Part shown: one piece after another, positions 7,569 to 16,902 of the stretch
Layout of the letters: every line of letters starts with the position of its first letter
Position numbering within the stretch: position 1 is the first letter of the stretch
Origin: Pseudomonadota bacterium
Lineage (GTDB): Bacteria > Pseudomonadota > Alphaproteobacteria > Rhizobiales > Rhizobiaceae
Assembly (NCBI GenBank): GCA_023422735.1
Contig: JAFAGL010000087.1
Coordinates: 1-23,743, forward strand
Direction: 5' to 3'
Length of the DNA stretch: 23,743 bases
The notes under the pieces: model-generated
What the model saw: the letters and a program-made list of their open reading frames with translations, nothing else
Database searches by the model: none
Told to the model about the DNA's origin: nothing
Made by a program: the position numbers and the translations under genes

Positions 7569-7579
7569 GTTCCGTATCC

Positions 7580-8185
7580 TCAGACTTTCCAGGGGCGGCG
7601 ATAGATCCAAAGCTGCGCTGGTGGAATATTACGGAGCATGAAGTCGAAATGATCCACCGTGTAATTGCCTTTGCCGGGCGGTACAGGAGACATCGTGCCA
7701 TAGGTGATCTGCACGATCGGTCGCCCCGCCGGGATGCGGTCAAGCAGACTTTCCACGTAACGGATGCGTTGGGGGACCTTGAATGACAGCAGCGGGACAG
7801 CCGAGATGATACTGTCAAAGGTCTGGCCGGCATGTTCGCCGAGCGTTGCATCGAGATTGAACGCGTCGCCCTGAATGATATTCACATCGGGAAACTGCTC
7901 CCGCAGATGTACCACGAAATCTTCCGAATATTCGATCGACCAGAGATCCCCCGGTTTCACGCCACGCGCCAGAATAGCCTTGGTGATAACGCCGGTTCCC
8001 GGTCCGAGTTCAAGCACAGGCAGACCGGATTCAGGCTGCACCACGCAAGCCATTCGCTTGGCCGTGTGCGAGCTCGTTGGAATAATGGCACCGACAGCCT
8101 TCGGCTTGTCGATCCAGCCTTTGAAGAATTTGAGTTCTTCGTCAAAGCGCTCCGAGATCGCCTTCTTGATTCCGGCATGAACCAT
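7580..8185 (-). CDS. pmtA: Sinorhizobium-type phospholipid N-methyltransferase
   Basis: The 201-residue class I SAM methyltransferase carries the glycine-rich SAM loop LELGPGTGV (58-66), a basic amphipathic N-terminus with FFKGWIDKPKAVGAIIPTSS, and the C-terminal HFDFMLRNIPPAQLWIYRR. These agree with my recollection of S. meliloti PmtA, which methylates phosphatidylethanolamine in three steps to phosphatidylcholine at the membrane surface. Related proteins have also been annotated as rRNA adenine methyltransferases because of the shared fold. An AAGGG lies about 7 nt before the ATG. It begins a tight four-gene group after dnaJ. Brucella can also make phosphatidylcholine from host choline through Pcs, so activity here should not be assumed. 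Confidence 0.82.
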   Translation of the reverse strand: MVHAGIKKAISERFDEELKFFKGWIDKPKAVGAIIPTSSHTAKRMACVVQPESGLPVLELGPGTGVITKAILARGVKPGDLWSIEYSEDFVVHLREQFPDVNIIQGDAFNLDATLGEHAGQTFDSIISAVPLLSFKVPQRIRYVESLLDRIPAGRPIVQITYGTMSPVPPGKGNYTVDHFDFMLRNIPPAQLWIYRRPWKV

Positions 8186-8234
8186 TCAACAGCCCTTATC
8201 TCACGAATTTGTGCGACAGATAAGCGTCTGAATG

Positions 8235-8251
8235 CGGCATTGTAAATGCCG
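8235..8251. other. Hairpin after dnaJ, CGGCATT-GTA-AATGCCG
   Basis: A perfect 7-bp stem with a 3-nt loop lies 27 nt beyond the dnaJ stop. A second inverted repeat, AACGC-GATT-GCGTT at 8266-8279, covers the dnaJ stop itself. Neither has a T-run on the minus strand. They may stabilise the dnaJ message end or slow polymerase before pmtA rather than terminate outright. Confidence 0.45.
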
Positions 8252-8277
8252 GAAATCGGTTGGCGAACGCGATTGCG

Positions 8278-9414
8278 TTACTCGCTGAAGCTTTCGAAGA
8301 AATCCTTCATCCGCGTGAAGAACCCGCTGGAAGCAGGAGAATTTTCCTTGGAAGACAGTTTGTCGAACTCTTCGAGCAGTTCCCGCTGGCGCCGCGAAAG
8401 GTTTTGCGGTGTTTCGATGTCGACCTGAATGTAAAGATCGCCAACGGTAGACTGGCGCAGAACCGGCATGCCCTTCGAGCGCAAGCGGAACTGGCGGCCG
8501 TTCTGAGTGCCTTCGGGAACTTTCACGCGCGTTTGGGTACCATCAAGCGTCGTGACCTCGAACTGGCCACCAAGGGCAGCCGTCGTCATCGAGATCGGAA
8601 CCTTGCAGTAAAGGTCGGCTCCGTCGCGCTGGAAGAATTCATGCGGACGCACTGACAGGAAGATATAAAGATCGCCCGAGGGTCCGCCACGCAAACCCGC
8701 TTCGCCTTCGCCTGACAAACGGATGCGCGTCCCGTCCTCGATCCCGGCAGGAATGGTCACGGACAATGAGCGCTCTTCGTTCAACCGCCCCTGGCCGGCA
8801 CATTTCGGGCACGGGTCCTTGATTGTCTGGCCACGGCCCTGACATTGCGGGCAGGTACGCTCCACGGAGAAAAAGCCTTGGGCAGCACGCACACGGCCTG
8901 ACCCCGAACACATCGAACAGGTGACAGGCTGTGTGCCGGGCTTTGCACCCGAGCCACCGCATTCATCGCAGATGATAGAAGACGGAACGCGGATTTCAGC
9001 GGTTTTACCCGTGAAGGCCTCGCCAAGCGAGATTTCCATATTGTAGCGCAGGTCGCTGCCGCGCTCGCGACCATTGGCGGAACGGCGAGAACGGCCACCG
9101 CCCATCATCTCGCCGAAAATATCTTCGAAAATATCGGAGAAACCGCCAGCAGCACCGAAGCCACCGGCTCGGCCGCCGCCCATGCCGTTTTCAAAAGCAG
9201 CATGACCGAACCGATCATAGGCTGCGCGCTTTTGCGGGTCCTTCAGGCACTCATAGGCTTCGCCGATTTCCTTGAACTTCTTTTCGGCTTCGGCATCGCC
9301 CGGATTGCGGTCCGGATGATATTGCATCGCAAGCTTGCGAAACGCCGTTTTGAGTTCCTTATCGTCCGCGCCGCGCTGGACGCCGAGAACCTCGTAATAA
9401 TCAACCTTGATCAT
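8278..9414 (-). CDS. dnaJ: Hsp40 co-chaperone DnaJ
   Basis: DnaJ stimulates DnaK ATP hydrolysis and delivers unfolded proteins to it. The 378-residue protein is a complete class A DnaJ. It has a J domain with the HPD triad at 33-35, a Gly/Phe-rich stretch about 73-106, four zinc-binding CxxCxGxG repeats (CDECGGSG, CSMCSGSG, CPQCQGRG, CPKCAGQG), two substrate-binding domains and a C-terminal dimerisation region. The ribosome site is weak. It lies 228 bp downstream of dnaK, and a terminator falls between them, so dnaJ is expected at lower levels than dnaK, by read-through or from its own promoter. Confidence 0.97.
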   Translation of the reverse strand: MIKVDYYEVLGVQRGADDKELKTAFRKLAMQYHPDRNPGDAEAEKKFKEIGEAYECLKDPQKRAAYDRFGHAAFENGMGGGRAGGFGAAGGFSDIFEDIFGEMMGGGRSRRSANGRERGSDLRYNMEISLGEAFTGKTAEIRVPSSIICDECGGSGAKPGTQPVTCSMCSGSGRVRAAQGFFSVERTCPQCQGRGQTIKDPCPKCAGQGRLNEERSLSVTIPAGIEDGTRIRLSGEGEAGLRGGPSGDLYIFLSVRPHEFFQRDGADLYCKVPISMTTAALGGQFEVTTLDGTQTRVKVPEGTQNGRQFRLRSKGMPVLRQSTVGDLYIQVDIETPQNLSRRQRELLEEFDKLSSKENSPASSGFFTRMKDFFESFSE

Positions 9415-9580
9415 GTTGCGCTGTCAGGACCCATGGATGATGCGATGTCTAGGGCGAAATTGGCGATAGTTCTTGCGGTTCGATGTAATGAAATTCGCAA
9501 CCCGATGCCAGACCGCTTCCCTTTGACGCATCAATTTTTGTAAAAAATCCGATCGACCTTCGGGAGCAACGGCCAATCTT

Positions 9581-9614
9581 TATTAAAACAAAGCCCGACG
9601 CATCGGCGCCGGGC
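9581..9614 (-). terminator. Intrinsic terminator after dnaK
   Basis: On the minus strand the arms GCCCGGCG and CGTCGGGC (9607-9614 and 9593-9600) form an 8-bp stem with one G-U pair and a 6-nt loop. TTTGTTTTAATA follows. It starts 29 nt after the dnaK stop and sits in the dnaK-dnaJ gap. Confidence 0.85.
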
Positions 9615-9642
9615 CTCGTTTCTTATGGCATCAAACCGGCGA

Positions 9643-11559
<1,917 letters not shown>

Positions 11560-11680
11560 ATTGTCTCTCCATTTAGCGAACAGCGATGGGACCCGGAAAT
11601 CGGCATTCCCGTTGCTGCCCCTGTCACAAGATTTGCTGCTCGACGGTTTCGTTCACGAAGCCGTCATTGCAGCGTTGCGG

Positions 11681-11712
11681 CGTATATAAGAAGGGTACTT
11701 TTGGGGCGCAAG
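11681..11712 (-). promoter_or_regulatory. RpoH (sigma-32) promoter of dnaK
   Basis: On the minus strand, CTTG (11709-11712) is followed after 18 nt by CTTATATACG (11681-11690). This is an exact fit to the alphaproteobacterial heat-shock consensus as I recall it, CTTG-N17/18-CYTATnTnnG. Transcription would start near 11674. No CIRCE element is seen. Confidence 0.88.
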
Positions 11713-11724
11713 ACGATGCGCCCC
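11703..11724 (-). terminator. Perfect hairpin after pheT overlapping the dnaK -35 element
   Basis: GGGGCGCA-N6-TGCGCCCC is a perfect 8-bp stem 29 nt beyond the pheT stop. AAAAG follows it on the minus strand, so it lacks the T-run of a true intrinsic terminator. The CTTG -35 element of the dnaK promoter lies at the junction of its loop and 3' arm. It may be a weak or Rho-assisted end for pheT. Confidence 0.5.
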
Positions 11725-11752
11725 TGTTTATGTCATTCTGATACGATGAAGA

Positions 11753-14167
11753 TCAGCCTCGCAGCGCGCCACCGGTCTGCTTGCCGACATTCTCGACGAT
11801 CTTTGCAGCCAGTGCTTCGAAATCTTCATCCGTCAGCGTTTTATCGATCGGCTGAATGGCAACCTCGATAGCCACAGACTTCTTGTCGTCGCCCAGTGAG
11901 GCTCCCTCGAAAATATCGAATACGGAAACGCCCGTAATAAGCTTCTTGTCTGCGCCAAGCGCGGCCTTGGTGATCGCGCCCGCTTCCACGGAGCGATCCA
12001 CGGCAAAGGCGAAGTCGCGCTTCACTGCCTGGAAAGCTGACAGTTCGAGCTTCGGCTTGGTGCGAGTTGCCTTCTGCTTGGGCTCAGGCACCGCATCGAT
12101 GAAGATTTCGAACCCGGCAATCGGGCCGTCAGCGTCGAGAAGATCAAGCGTATCGGGATGGAACTCGCCGAATGTGCCGAGCACGACTTTCGGCCCGAGC
12201 TTGATGGTGCCGCAGCGGCCCGGATGATACCAGGCCGGTCCACCGGCCTCGATCTGCAGCCGATCCACAGGCGCACCACAGGCTTCGAGCGCCGCGAAAG
12301 CGTCCGCCTTGGCATCAAAAACCCCGACCGGTTTCGCAGCGCCATTCCAATGGCGGCCAGCACCTTCCAGCGTTGCGGTACCACGGCGGATGCCGGCAGC
12401 CACGCGGCGCTGCTTTTCAGGCGTATTGCCTTCATAAGTGCCGGAAACTTCGAACAAGGCGACATCGCCAATACCGCGATCGGCATTGCGCTGGGCCGCG
12501 GCAATCAACCCCGGCAACAGCGAGGGCCGCATGTCCGACATATCGGCGGCAATCGGGTTGGCAAGCTTCAGTTCCGGCGCACCGCCACCAAAGGCTTTGG
12601 CCTGCGCTTCGGGAATGAAGGACCAGGTGACGGCCTCCATCATGCCGCGCACAGCCAGCGCGCGCTTTGTATTGCGGGTGCGGATCTGCAAAGTGGTCAG
12701 GATGCGTCCATTGACGGCCTCATGATTTCCAAGCGGCTCGGATGCGATCGCATCGACGCCAACGATGCGCATCACTTCTTCTACGAGATCCGCCTTGCCA
12801 TCGACATCCGGGCGCCAGCTCGGCACTGAAACATCTACGACATAGCCGGCACCAGCCACGCCGAAGCCCAGCCGCGCCAGAATTTCCAGGCTCTGTTCGC
12901 CCGGCACATCAAGGCCGGTCAGGCGCTTCACCTCGGTGGTGGGAAAGGTGACAACCTTCGGCGTGTATCCCGCATAGCCGACAACCGTGCTTGCGGTTGC
13001 CTGCCCGCCGCAGAGTTCAAGCACCAGCTCGGTCGCGCGGTCGAGGCCCGGCACCATATATTCAGGATCCACACCGCGTTCGAACCGGTAGCGCGCATCC
13101 GTGATGATACCAAGCGAACGGCCAGTGCGCGCAATGTTCAACGGCTCCCAAAGTGCCGATTCGATCAGCACATCAGTGGTTGTTTCATCCGAGCCGGAGT
13201 GCTCGCCGCCCATGATGCCGGCGATCGATTCGACGCCGTTGTCATCGGTAATGACGCAAACATCCGGATTGAGCTTATATTCACGGCCATCGAGCGCCAG
13301 CACCGTCTCGCCTTCGGCGGCACGACGCACGATGAGGTTGCCCTTTACCCTAGCAGCATCGAAGACGTGCAGCGGCCGCCCCTGGTCGAAGGTCATGTAA
13401 TTGGTGATATCGACCAGCGCGTTGATCGGACGCAAGCCGATCGCCAACAAGCGTTGCTGCATCCATTTCGGCGAGGGACCATTCTTCACGCCGCGCACGA
13501 GGCGCAGTGCGAATCCGGAGCACAGCGATGGTGTGTCGCCGAAATCGAGCGAAACACCCACCGGACATTCCCCGGCGGTTTCCACAGCCGGCGCTGGCTT
13601 CGTTTTCAGCGTGCCGAGCCCGGATGCCGCCAGGTCGCGTGCGATGCCGTAAATACTGGTCGCGTCTGGGCGGTTTGGCGTCAGATTGATTTCGATGACC
13701 GGGTCATCGAGCTGTGCCCAGCTTGCAAAGCTTTCGCCCACAGGCGCGTCTTCGGGCAGGTCGATAATGCCGTTGTGCTCGTCCGAAAGCTCAAGCTCGC
13801 GCTCCGAGCACATCATGCCACGGCTTTCGACACCGCGGATATTGCCGATCGACAGCGTCACGTCGAGCCCCGGAACATAGGTTCCCGGCATTCCAAGAAC
13901 ACCAACGAGCCCCGCGCGCGCGTTCGGCGCACCGCAAACGACCTGGATAGGCGCACCTTTGCCGGCGTCGACCGACAGGACCTGCAATTTGTCGGCATCC
14001 GGATGCCGTTCAGCCGTCAGCACCTTCGCAATCGTGAAGGGGCGCAGCGCCGCCTTGTCGTCCACGCTTTCGACCTCAAGGCCGATTGCTGTCAGCCGTT
14101 CAACGATCTCCTCAAGCGAGGCGTTGGTTTCGAGATGGTCCTTCAACCAGGATAAAGTGAGTTTCAT
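11753..14167 (-). CDS. pheT: Phenylalanine-tRNA ligase, beta subunit
   Basis: PheT is the large subunit of the alpha2-beta2 enzyme that charges tRNA-Phe. The 804 residues are a full-length bacterial beta chain. They comprise an N-terminal KLTLSWLKDHL, an EMAP-type tRNA-binding domain (about 39-150, with AERHPDADKLQVL and VCGAPNARAG), the B3/B4 editing region (WMQQRLLAIGLRPINALVDITNYM), B5, a catalytic-like core, and a C-terminal ferredoxin-fold anticodon-binding domain (PKLELSAFQAVKRDFAFAVD onward). The start is 4 nt after the stop of the unknown gene at 14172, and its GAGGA ribosome site lies inside that gene's last codons. Translation of the two is therefore probably coupled. Confidence 0.97.
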   Translation of the reverse strand: MKLTLSWLKDHLETNASLEEIVERLTAIGLEVESVDDKAALRPFTIAKVLTAERHPDADKLQVLSVDAGKGAPIQVVCGAPNARAGLVGVLGMPGTYVPGLDVTLSIGNIRGVESRGMMCSERELELSDEHNGIIDLPEDAPVGESFASWAQLDDPVIEINLTPNRPDATSIYGIARDLAASGLGTLKTKPAPAVETAGECPVGVSLDFGDTPSLCSGFALRLVRGVKNGPSPKWMQQRLLAIGLRPINALVDITNYMTFDQGRPLHVFDAARVKGNLIVRRAAEGETVLALDGREYKLNPDVCVITDDNGVESIAGIMGGEHSGSDETTTDVLIESALWEPLNIARTGRSLGIITDARYRFERGVDPEYMVPGLDRATELVLELCGGQATASTVVGYAGYTPKVVTFPTTEVKRLTGLDVPGEQSLEILARLGFGVAGAGYVVDVSVPSWRPDVDGKADLVEEVMRIVGVDAIASEPLGNHEAVNGRILTTLQIRTRNTKRALAVRGMMEAVTWSFIPEAQAKAFGGGAPELKLANPIAADMSDMRPSLLPGLIAAAQRNADRGIGDVALFEVSGTYEGNTPEKQRRVAAGIRRGTATLEGAGRHWNGAAKPVGVFDAKADAFAALEACGAPVDRLQIEAGGPAWYHPGRCGTIKLGPKVVLGTFGEFHPDTLDLLDADGPIAGFEIFIDAVPEPKQKATRTKPKLELSAFQAVKRDFAFAVDRSVEAGAITKAALGADKKLITGVSVFDIFEGASLGDDKKSVAIEVAIQPIDKTLTDEDFEALAAKIVENVGKQTGGALRG

Positions 14168-14171
14168 TCAA

Positions 14172-14735
14172 TCAATCCTCGTCCCGCACCTTGGCCCATT
14201 TGTAGCCCGTCTCGCCCGCACCGGCGCCAACCCAGGCGCGGGATTTCGGTTCTGCCTTGACCAGGAATTCCACCGCCTCGACCGCGCCATCGGCAACCTT
14301 GCGAAAACCGATGATCTTGCCCTGGCGATAAGATGGCCGCGTTTTTGCTTCGTGCAACGCCAGATAGGCGCCACCGTTGAGGCTCGCATCCGGATCCGCT
14401 TCCGCGATCACCGCTGCAGGACTCCAGAAACGTCCGTCGCCGAGATCGATCACGCCGGCATCGTTTTCGCACACGAAATGGTAGCCGTTGGCGAACATGT
14501 TTTCACGCGAAACGCTTTTCGCCGAGGCGATGCGCGCACGCGTGCCGGAGGTGCTGCGGCTTGCCGTGGAGCGGCTGCCGACAGCCGGCTTGCGTTCAGC
14601 AAGATCGAGTTCGCACATCGCGATAAGATCTTCGGCTCCCAGACGCTGCGCATTTTCCAGAATCGTCTCGACCTTTTTCTTGTCGAGCGTCTTCAGAACG
14701 TCAGGCGTGAAATTATGTTTAAGCGGTTTTGACAC
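14172..14735 (-). CDS. Unknown protein encoded between pheS and pheT
   Basis: I do not recognise the family. The 187-residue product has three visible parts. A helical N-terminus (about 1-48) contains FTPDVLKTLDKKKVETILENAQRL. A Ser/Thr/Arg-rich, low-complexity linker spans about 52-75. A compact C-terminal part has FWSPAAVIAEADPDASL, GGAYLALHEAKTRPSYRQGKI and a late GETGYKWAK. There is no signal peptide or membrane segment, so it is probably cytosolic. It starts with GTG, 9 nt after the pheS stop, with a GAGGA that overlaps that stop, and it ends 4 nt before pheT. This is a real, tightly coupled operon gene. A role in tRNA or nucleic-acid handling would be guesswork. Confidence 0.85.
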   Translation of the reverse strand: MSKPLKHNFTPDVLKTLDKKKVETILENAQRLGAEDLIAMCELDLAERKPAVGSRSTASRSTSGTRARIASAKSVSRENMFANGYHFVCENDAGVIDLGDGRFWSPAAVIAEADPDASLNGGAYLALHEAKTRPSYRQGKIIGFRKVADGAVEAVEFLVKAEPKSRAWVGAGAGETGYKWAKVRDED

Positions 14736-14744
14736 AGTTCTTCC

Positions 14745-15833
14745 TCAGGCGCTCAGACCGCCGAAAAGCGTCGGCATATCGAGCGGGCGGAAACCATAAT
14801 GCTGAAGCCAGCGCACATCGGCATCGAAGAAGGCCCGCAGGTCCGGCATTCCGTATTTCAGCATGGCGATGCGGTCGATCCCCATGCCCCAGGCAAAGCC
14901 CTGATATTCATCCGGATCGAGACCGCCGGCGCGCAGCACATTGGGATGAACCATGCCGCAGCCAAGAATTTCCATCCAGTCATTGCCTTCGCCAAAGCGC
15001 ACTTCACCCGGCTTCGAGCGATCGCACTGAATATCGACTTCCATCGAAGGTTCGGTGAAAGGAAAGAAGCTCGGGCGAAAACGCATCTTGACCGAAGGCA
15101 CCTCGAAGAAGGCCTTGCAGAACTCTTCCAGCACCCATTTCAGATTGGCGATATTGGCACCCTTGTCGACAACGAGCCCTTCCACCTGATGGAACATCGG
15201 CGAATGGGTCGCGTCCGAATCCTGGCGATAGGTCTTGCCCGGAATGACGATGCGGATCGGCGGCTTCTGGCCTTCCATCGTACGAATCTGCACGGGCGAA
15301 GTATGCGTGCGCAACAGCTTGCGTTCACCCTTCTCATCCGGCTGGAAGAAGAAGGTGTCGTGCATTTCGCGCGCCGGATGGCCATCCGGGAAATTCAGCG
15401 CCGTGAAGTTGTAGTAATCGGTCTCGACATCCGGGCCCTCGGCAATCGAGAAGCCGAGATCGCCAAAGATAGCGGCAATCTCATCAACCACCTGACTGAT
15501 CGGGTGGATACGCCCGCGCTCTGCTGGCGACTGGCGCACAGGCAAGGTAACGTCGAGTTTCTCGGAAGCCAGGCGGGCGGCAGTGGCAACCTGCCGGAGT
15601 TCGGTTTTGCGAGCGGCGAGCGCATCGGTGACGCGGGTTTTCAGGCCATTGATAGCCGGCCCCTGAAGTTGACGCTCTTCCGGCGTCATCTTGCCCAGCG
15701 TTTTCAGCTTCTCGGAAATAAAGCCCTTCTTGCCGAGCGCGCCAACGCGAACATTTTCAAGCGCGGCTTCGTCGGATGCCGCTGCGATTTCGGCCATGAC
15801 GCCGCTTTCGAGAGTTTCCAGATCGTTGCTCAT
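14745..15833 (-). CDS. pheS: Phenylalanine-tRNA ligase, alpha subunit
   Basis: PheS is the catalytic subunit that activates phenylalanine and transfers it to tRNA-Phe. The 362-residue protein has the N-terminal coiled-coil arm that binds tRNA (about 1-90), then the class II core. The core includes HPISQVVDEI, the EGPDVETDYYNFTALNFPDGHPARE motif-1 region, motif 2 around MRFRPSFFPFTEPSMEVD, and motif 3 around GFAWGMGIDRIAMLKYGMPDLR. The ribosome site is weak (GTGAG directly upstream). An intrinsic terminator ends only about 38 nt before the ATG, which points to control by attenuation or read-through from rplT rather than a separate promoter. Confidence 0.97.
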   Translation of the reverse strand: MSNDLETLESGVMAEIAAASDEAALENVRVGALGKKGFISEKLKTLGKMTPEERQLQGPAINGLKTRVTDALAARKTELRQVATAARLASEKLDVTLPVRQSPAERGRIHPISQVVDEIAAIFGDLGFSIAEGPDVETDYYNFTALNFPDGHPAREMHDTFFFQPDEKGERKLLRTHTSPVQIRTMEGQKPPIRIVIPGKTYRQDSDATHSPMFHQVEGLVVDKGANIANLKWVLEEFCKAFFEVPSVKMRFRPSFFPFTEPSMEVDIQCDRSKPGEVRFGEGNDWMEILGCGMVHPNVLRAGGLDPDEYQGFAWGMGIDRIAMLKYGMPDLRAFFDADVRWLQHYGFRPLDMPTLFGGLSA

Positions 15834-15866
15834 CTCACGCTCATGCTGCGACTCGCTCGTCGCGGT

Positions 15867-15953
15867 TCAAACAAAAGAAAAACCCGCGCCAGCCCAGCCA
15901 GCGCGGGTTTCCCAAATCAGGTTTTCAAATGCTTGGGAAGCGCTGGTCGGCAT
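15867..15953 (-). CDS. Possible 28-codon leader peptide upstream of pheS
   Basis: A short frame begins MPTSASQAF and ends GFSFV, with three Phe and two Trp codons. Its last Phe codons (TTT-TCT-TTT) lie in the T-run of the leader terminator. Two other short frames overlap the region, at 15925-15990 (21 residues, two Phe) and 15917-15997 (26 residues, one Phe). None has a strong ribosome site, and none is clearly Phe-enriched upstream of the terminator as in the E. coli pheM leader. It is kept as a candidate only. Confidence 0.2.
   Translation of the reverse strand: MPTSASQAFENLIWETRAGWAGAGFSFV
15871..15910 (-). terminator. Intrinsic terminator/attenuator in the rplT-pheS gap
   Basis: On the minus strand AAACCCGCGC and GCGCGGGTTT form a perfect 10-bp stem (15901-15910 with 15880-15889) around an 11-nt loop. 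TTCTTTTGT follows. It stands 139 nt after the rplT stop and 46 nt before pheS. It can end the infC-rpmI-rplT message or act as an attenuator for pheST. Confidence 0.88.
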
Positions 15954-15994
15954 GGCCCCGAAAAGTTGAGACTTTCCGGATAAGGACCATGCCG
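15948..15994. repeat. Intergenic palindromic repeat of Rhizobiales type in the pheS leader
   Basis: CGGCATGGTC pairs with GGCCATGCCG and, inside, CCGGAAAG pairs with CTTTTCGG. Together they form an 18-bp interrupted hairpin. The TTATCCGGAAA...CTTTTCGG core flanked by GCATG/CATGC closely resembles a palindromic repeat I know to be scattered through Rhizobiales intergenic DNA. It is thus likely a dispersed repeat inserted in the leader rather than a phe-specific structure. Confidence 0.6.
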
Positions 15995-16006
15995 CATACC
16001 TAGCCG

Positions 16007-16047
16007 CATTTTTCCAACGCCTGGCAAAAAAGCCGGGCTGGAAAATG
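16007..16047. other. Extended stem-loop just after the rplT stop
   Basis: Outer arms CATTTTTCCA and TGGAAAATG enclose inner arms GCCTGGC and GCCGGGC around a six-A loop (six T on the minus strand). The structure begins 1 nt after the rplT stop. The T-run lies in the loop, not after the stem, so the whole is unusual for a terminator. It may protect the 3' end of the message. Confidence 0.5.
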
Positions 16048-16048
16048 C

Positions 16049-16450
16049 TTAGGCGACAGCGCGCTCAAAAGCACCGGGCGTGGTGTCTTTGAGGTATTCC
16101 AGCGCAACCTTGGCCTTCGCAACCAGCTCGGCGAATGCTGCCGGCTCGTGGATCGCCAGATCCGAAAGAACCTTGCGGTCGATCTCGATGTTTGCCTTGT
16201 TCAGACCATCGATGAAGCGGCCATAGGTCAGGCCGTGCTCACGGACAGCAGCATTGATGCGCTGAACCCAGAGAGCGCGGAAGTTACGCTTGCGATTCTT
16301 GCGATCGCGATAAGCATATTGCAGCGACTTTTCGACTGCCTGCTTGGCGATGCGGATGGTGTTCTTGCGACGGCCGTAAAAGCCGCGGGCCTGCTTGAGG
16401 ACCTTCTTGTGCTTGGCGTGGGACGTTACGCCCCGTTTGACGCGTGCCAT
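16049..16450 (-). CDS. rplT: 50S ribosomal protein L20
   Basis: L20 binds 23S rRNA early in assembly of the large subunit. In E. coli and Bacillus it also represses its own operon. The 133-residue protein has the basic N-terminal extension (MARVKRGVTSHAKHKKVLKQARGFYGRRKN) and the globular C-terminal domain (GLTYGRFIDGLNKANIEIDRKVLSDLA) typical of the family, slightly longer than the usual 117-120 because of a C-terminal tail. A strong AAGGAGATC lies 8 nt before the ATG. It follows rpmI by 36 nt. Confidence 0.98.
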   Translation of the reverse strand: MARVKRGVTSHAKHKKVLKQARGFYGRRKNTIRIAKQAVEKSLQYAYRDRKNRKRNFRALWVQRINAAVREHGLTYGRFIDGLNKANIEIDRKVLSDLAIHEPAAFAELVAKAKVALEYLKDTTPGAFERAVA

Positions 16451-16486
16451 TTCATGATCTCCTTATAACGCTGCCAGACCGAAAGC

Positions 16487-16690
16487 TCAGAGGCCGTTCG
16501 GGAGGAAATTCTTGATGACCTTCTTGCCGTCCGGTTCAGCCAGAACCATCGTGCCGCGGGCATCGCGAATGAACTTGTTGGAGCGCTTGATCATGCCGTG
16601 GCGCTTGCCAGCAGCTGCAGCCAGCACCTTGCCGGTACCAGTGATCTTGAACCGCTTCTTTGCAGCTGATTTGGTCTTCATCTTGGGCAT
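16487..16690 (-). CDS. rpmI: 50S ribosomal protein L35
   Basis: L35 is a small, very basic large-subunit protein. The true product is 67 residues including the initiator, beginning MPKMKTKSAAKKRFKITGTGK and ending KVIKNFLPNGL, the standard size. The frame is open ten codons upstream to a GTG, but the conserved MPKMKT start marks ATG 16690. It is transcribed with rplT. A terminator at 16832-16852 separates it from infC, and a 9-bp direct repeat (TTTATCGCG at 16709-16717 and 16729-16737) lies in its leader. Confidence 0.97.
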   Translation of the reverse strand: MPKMKTKSAAKKRFKITGTGKVLAAAAGKRHGMIKRSNKFIRDARGTMVLAEPDGKKVIKNFLPNGL

Positions 16691-16831
16691 TTTGCTTTCG
16701 ACTCCGTTTTTATCGCGCATTTCGGCGCTTTATCGCGTGGACCCTCAGAAGACCGGTGGCCCAAACAGCATTGAGAACCGCCACGGCATGCCCTGCCGGA
16801 CGGCTCCTTAACGGCGCGCTTCCTATCAGCG

Positions 16832-16852
16832 AAAAAGCCCTGGATCAAGGGC
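16832..16852 (-). terminator. Intrinsic terminator between infC and rpmI
   Basis: On the minus strand GCCCT-N6-AGGGC is followed directly by TTTTT. The 5-bp stem is short, so read-through to rpmI-rplT is likely. It starts 50 nt after the infC stop. Confidence 0.65.
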
Positions 16853-16902
16853 CAACGCGGCTTCGGTGCGCCGAATTATATGAGAGCGGTGCGGGCGCGC
16901 GA

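Noticed and set aside
11560..11680. CIRCE or ROSE element in the dnaK leader
   Set aside because: No TTAGCACTC-N9-GAGTGCTAA repeat and no clear ROSE-type hairpin covering the ribosome site is visible. The RpoH promoter explains heat control.
13199..14155. Plus-strand open frame opposite pheT
   Set aside because: It is antisense to the conserved tRNA-binding and editing domains of PheT and rich in Arg/His, as shadow frames are in GC-rich DNA.
15867..15910. T-box riboswitch for pheST
   Set aside because: The conserved T-box sequence and specifier stem-loop layout are not present. The structure is a simple terminator hairpin.
14799..15983. Plus-strand open frame of about 394 codons opposite pheS
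   Set aside because: It is antisense to a clear, full-length pheS and its leader, His/Arg-rich, and shows no recognisable domain.
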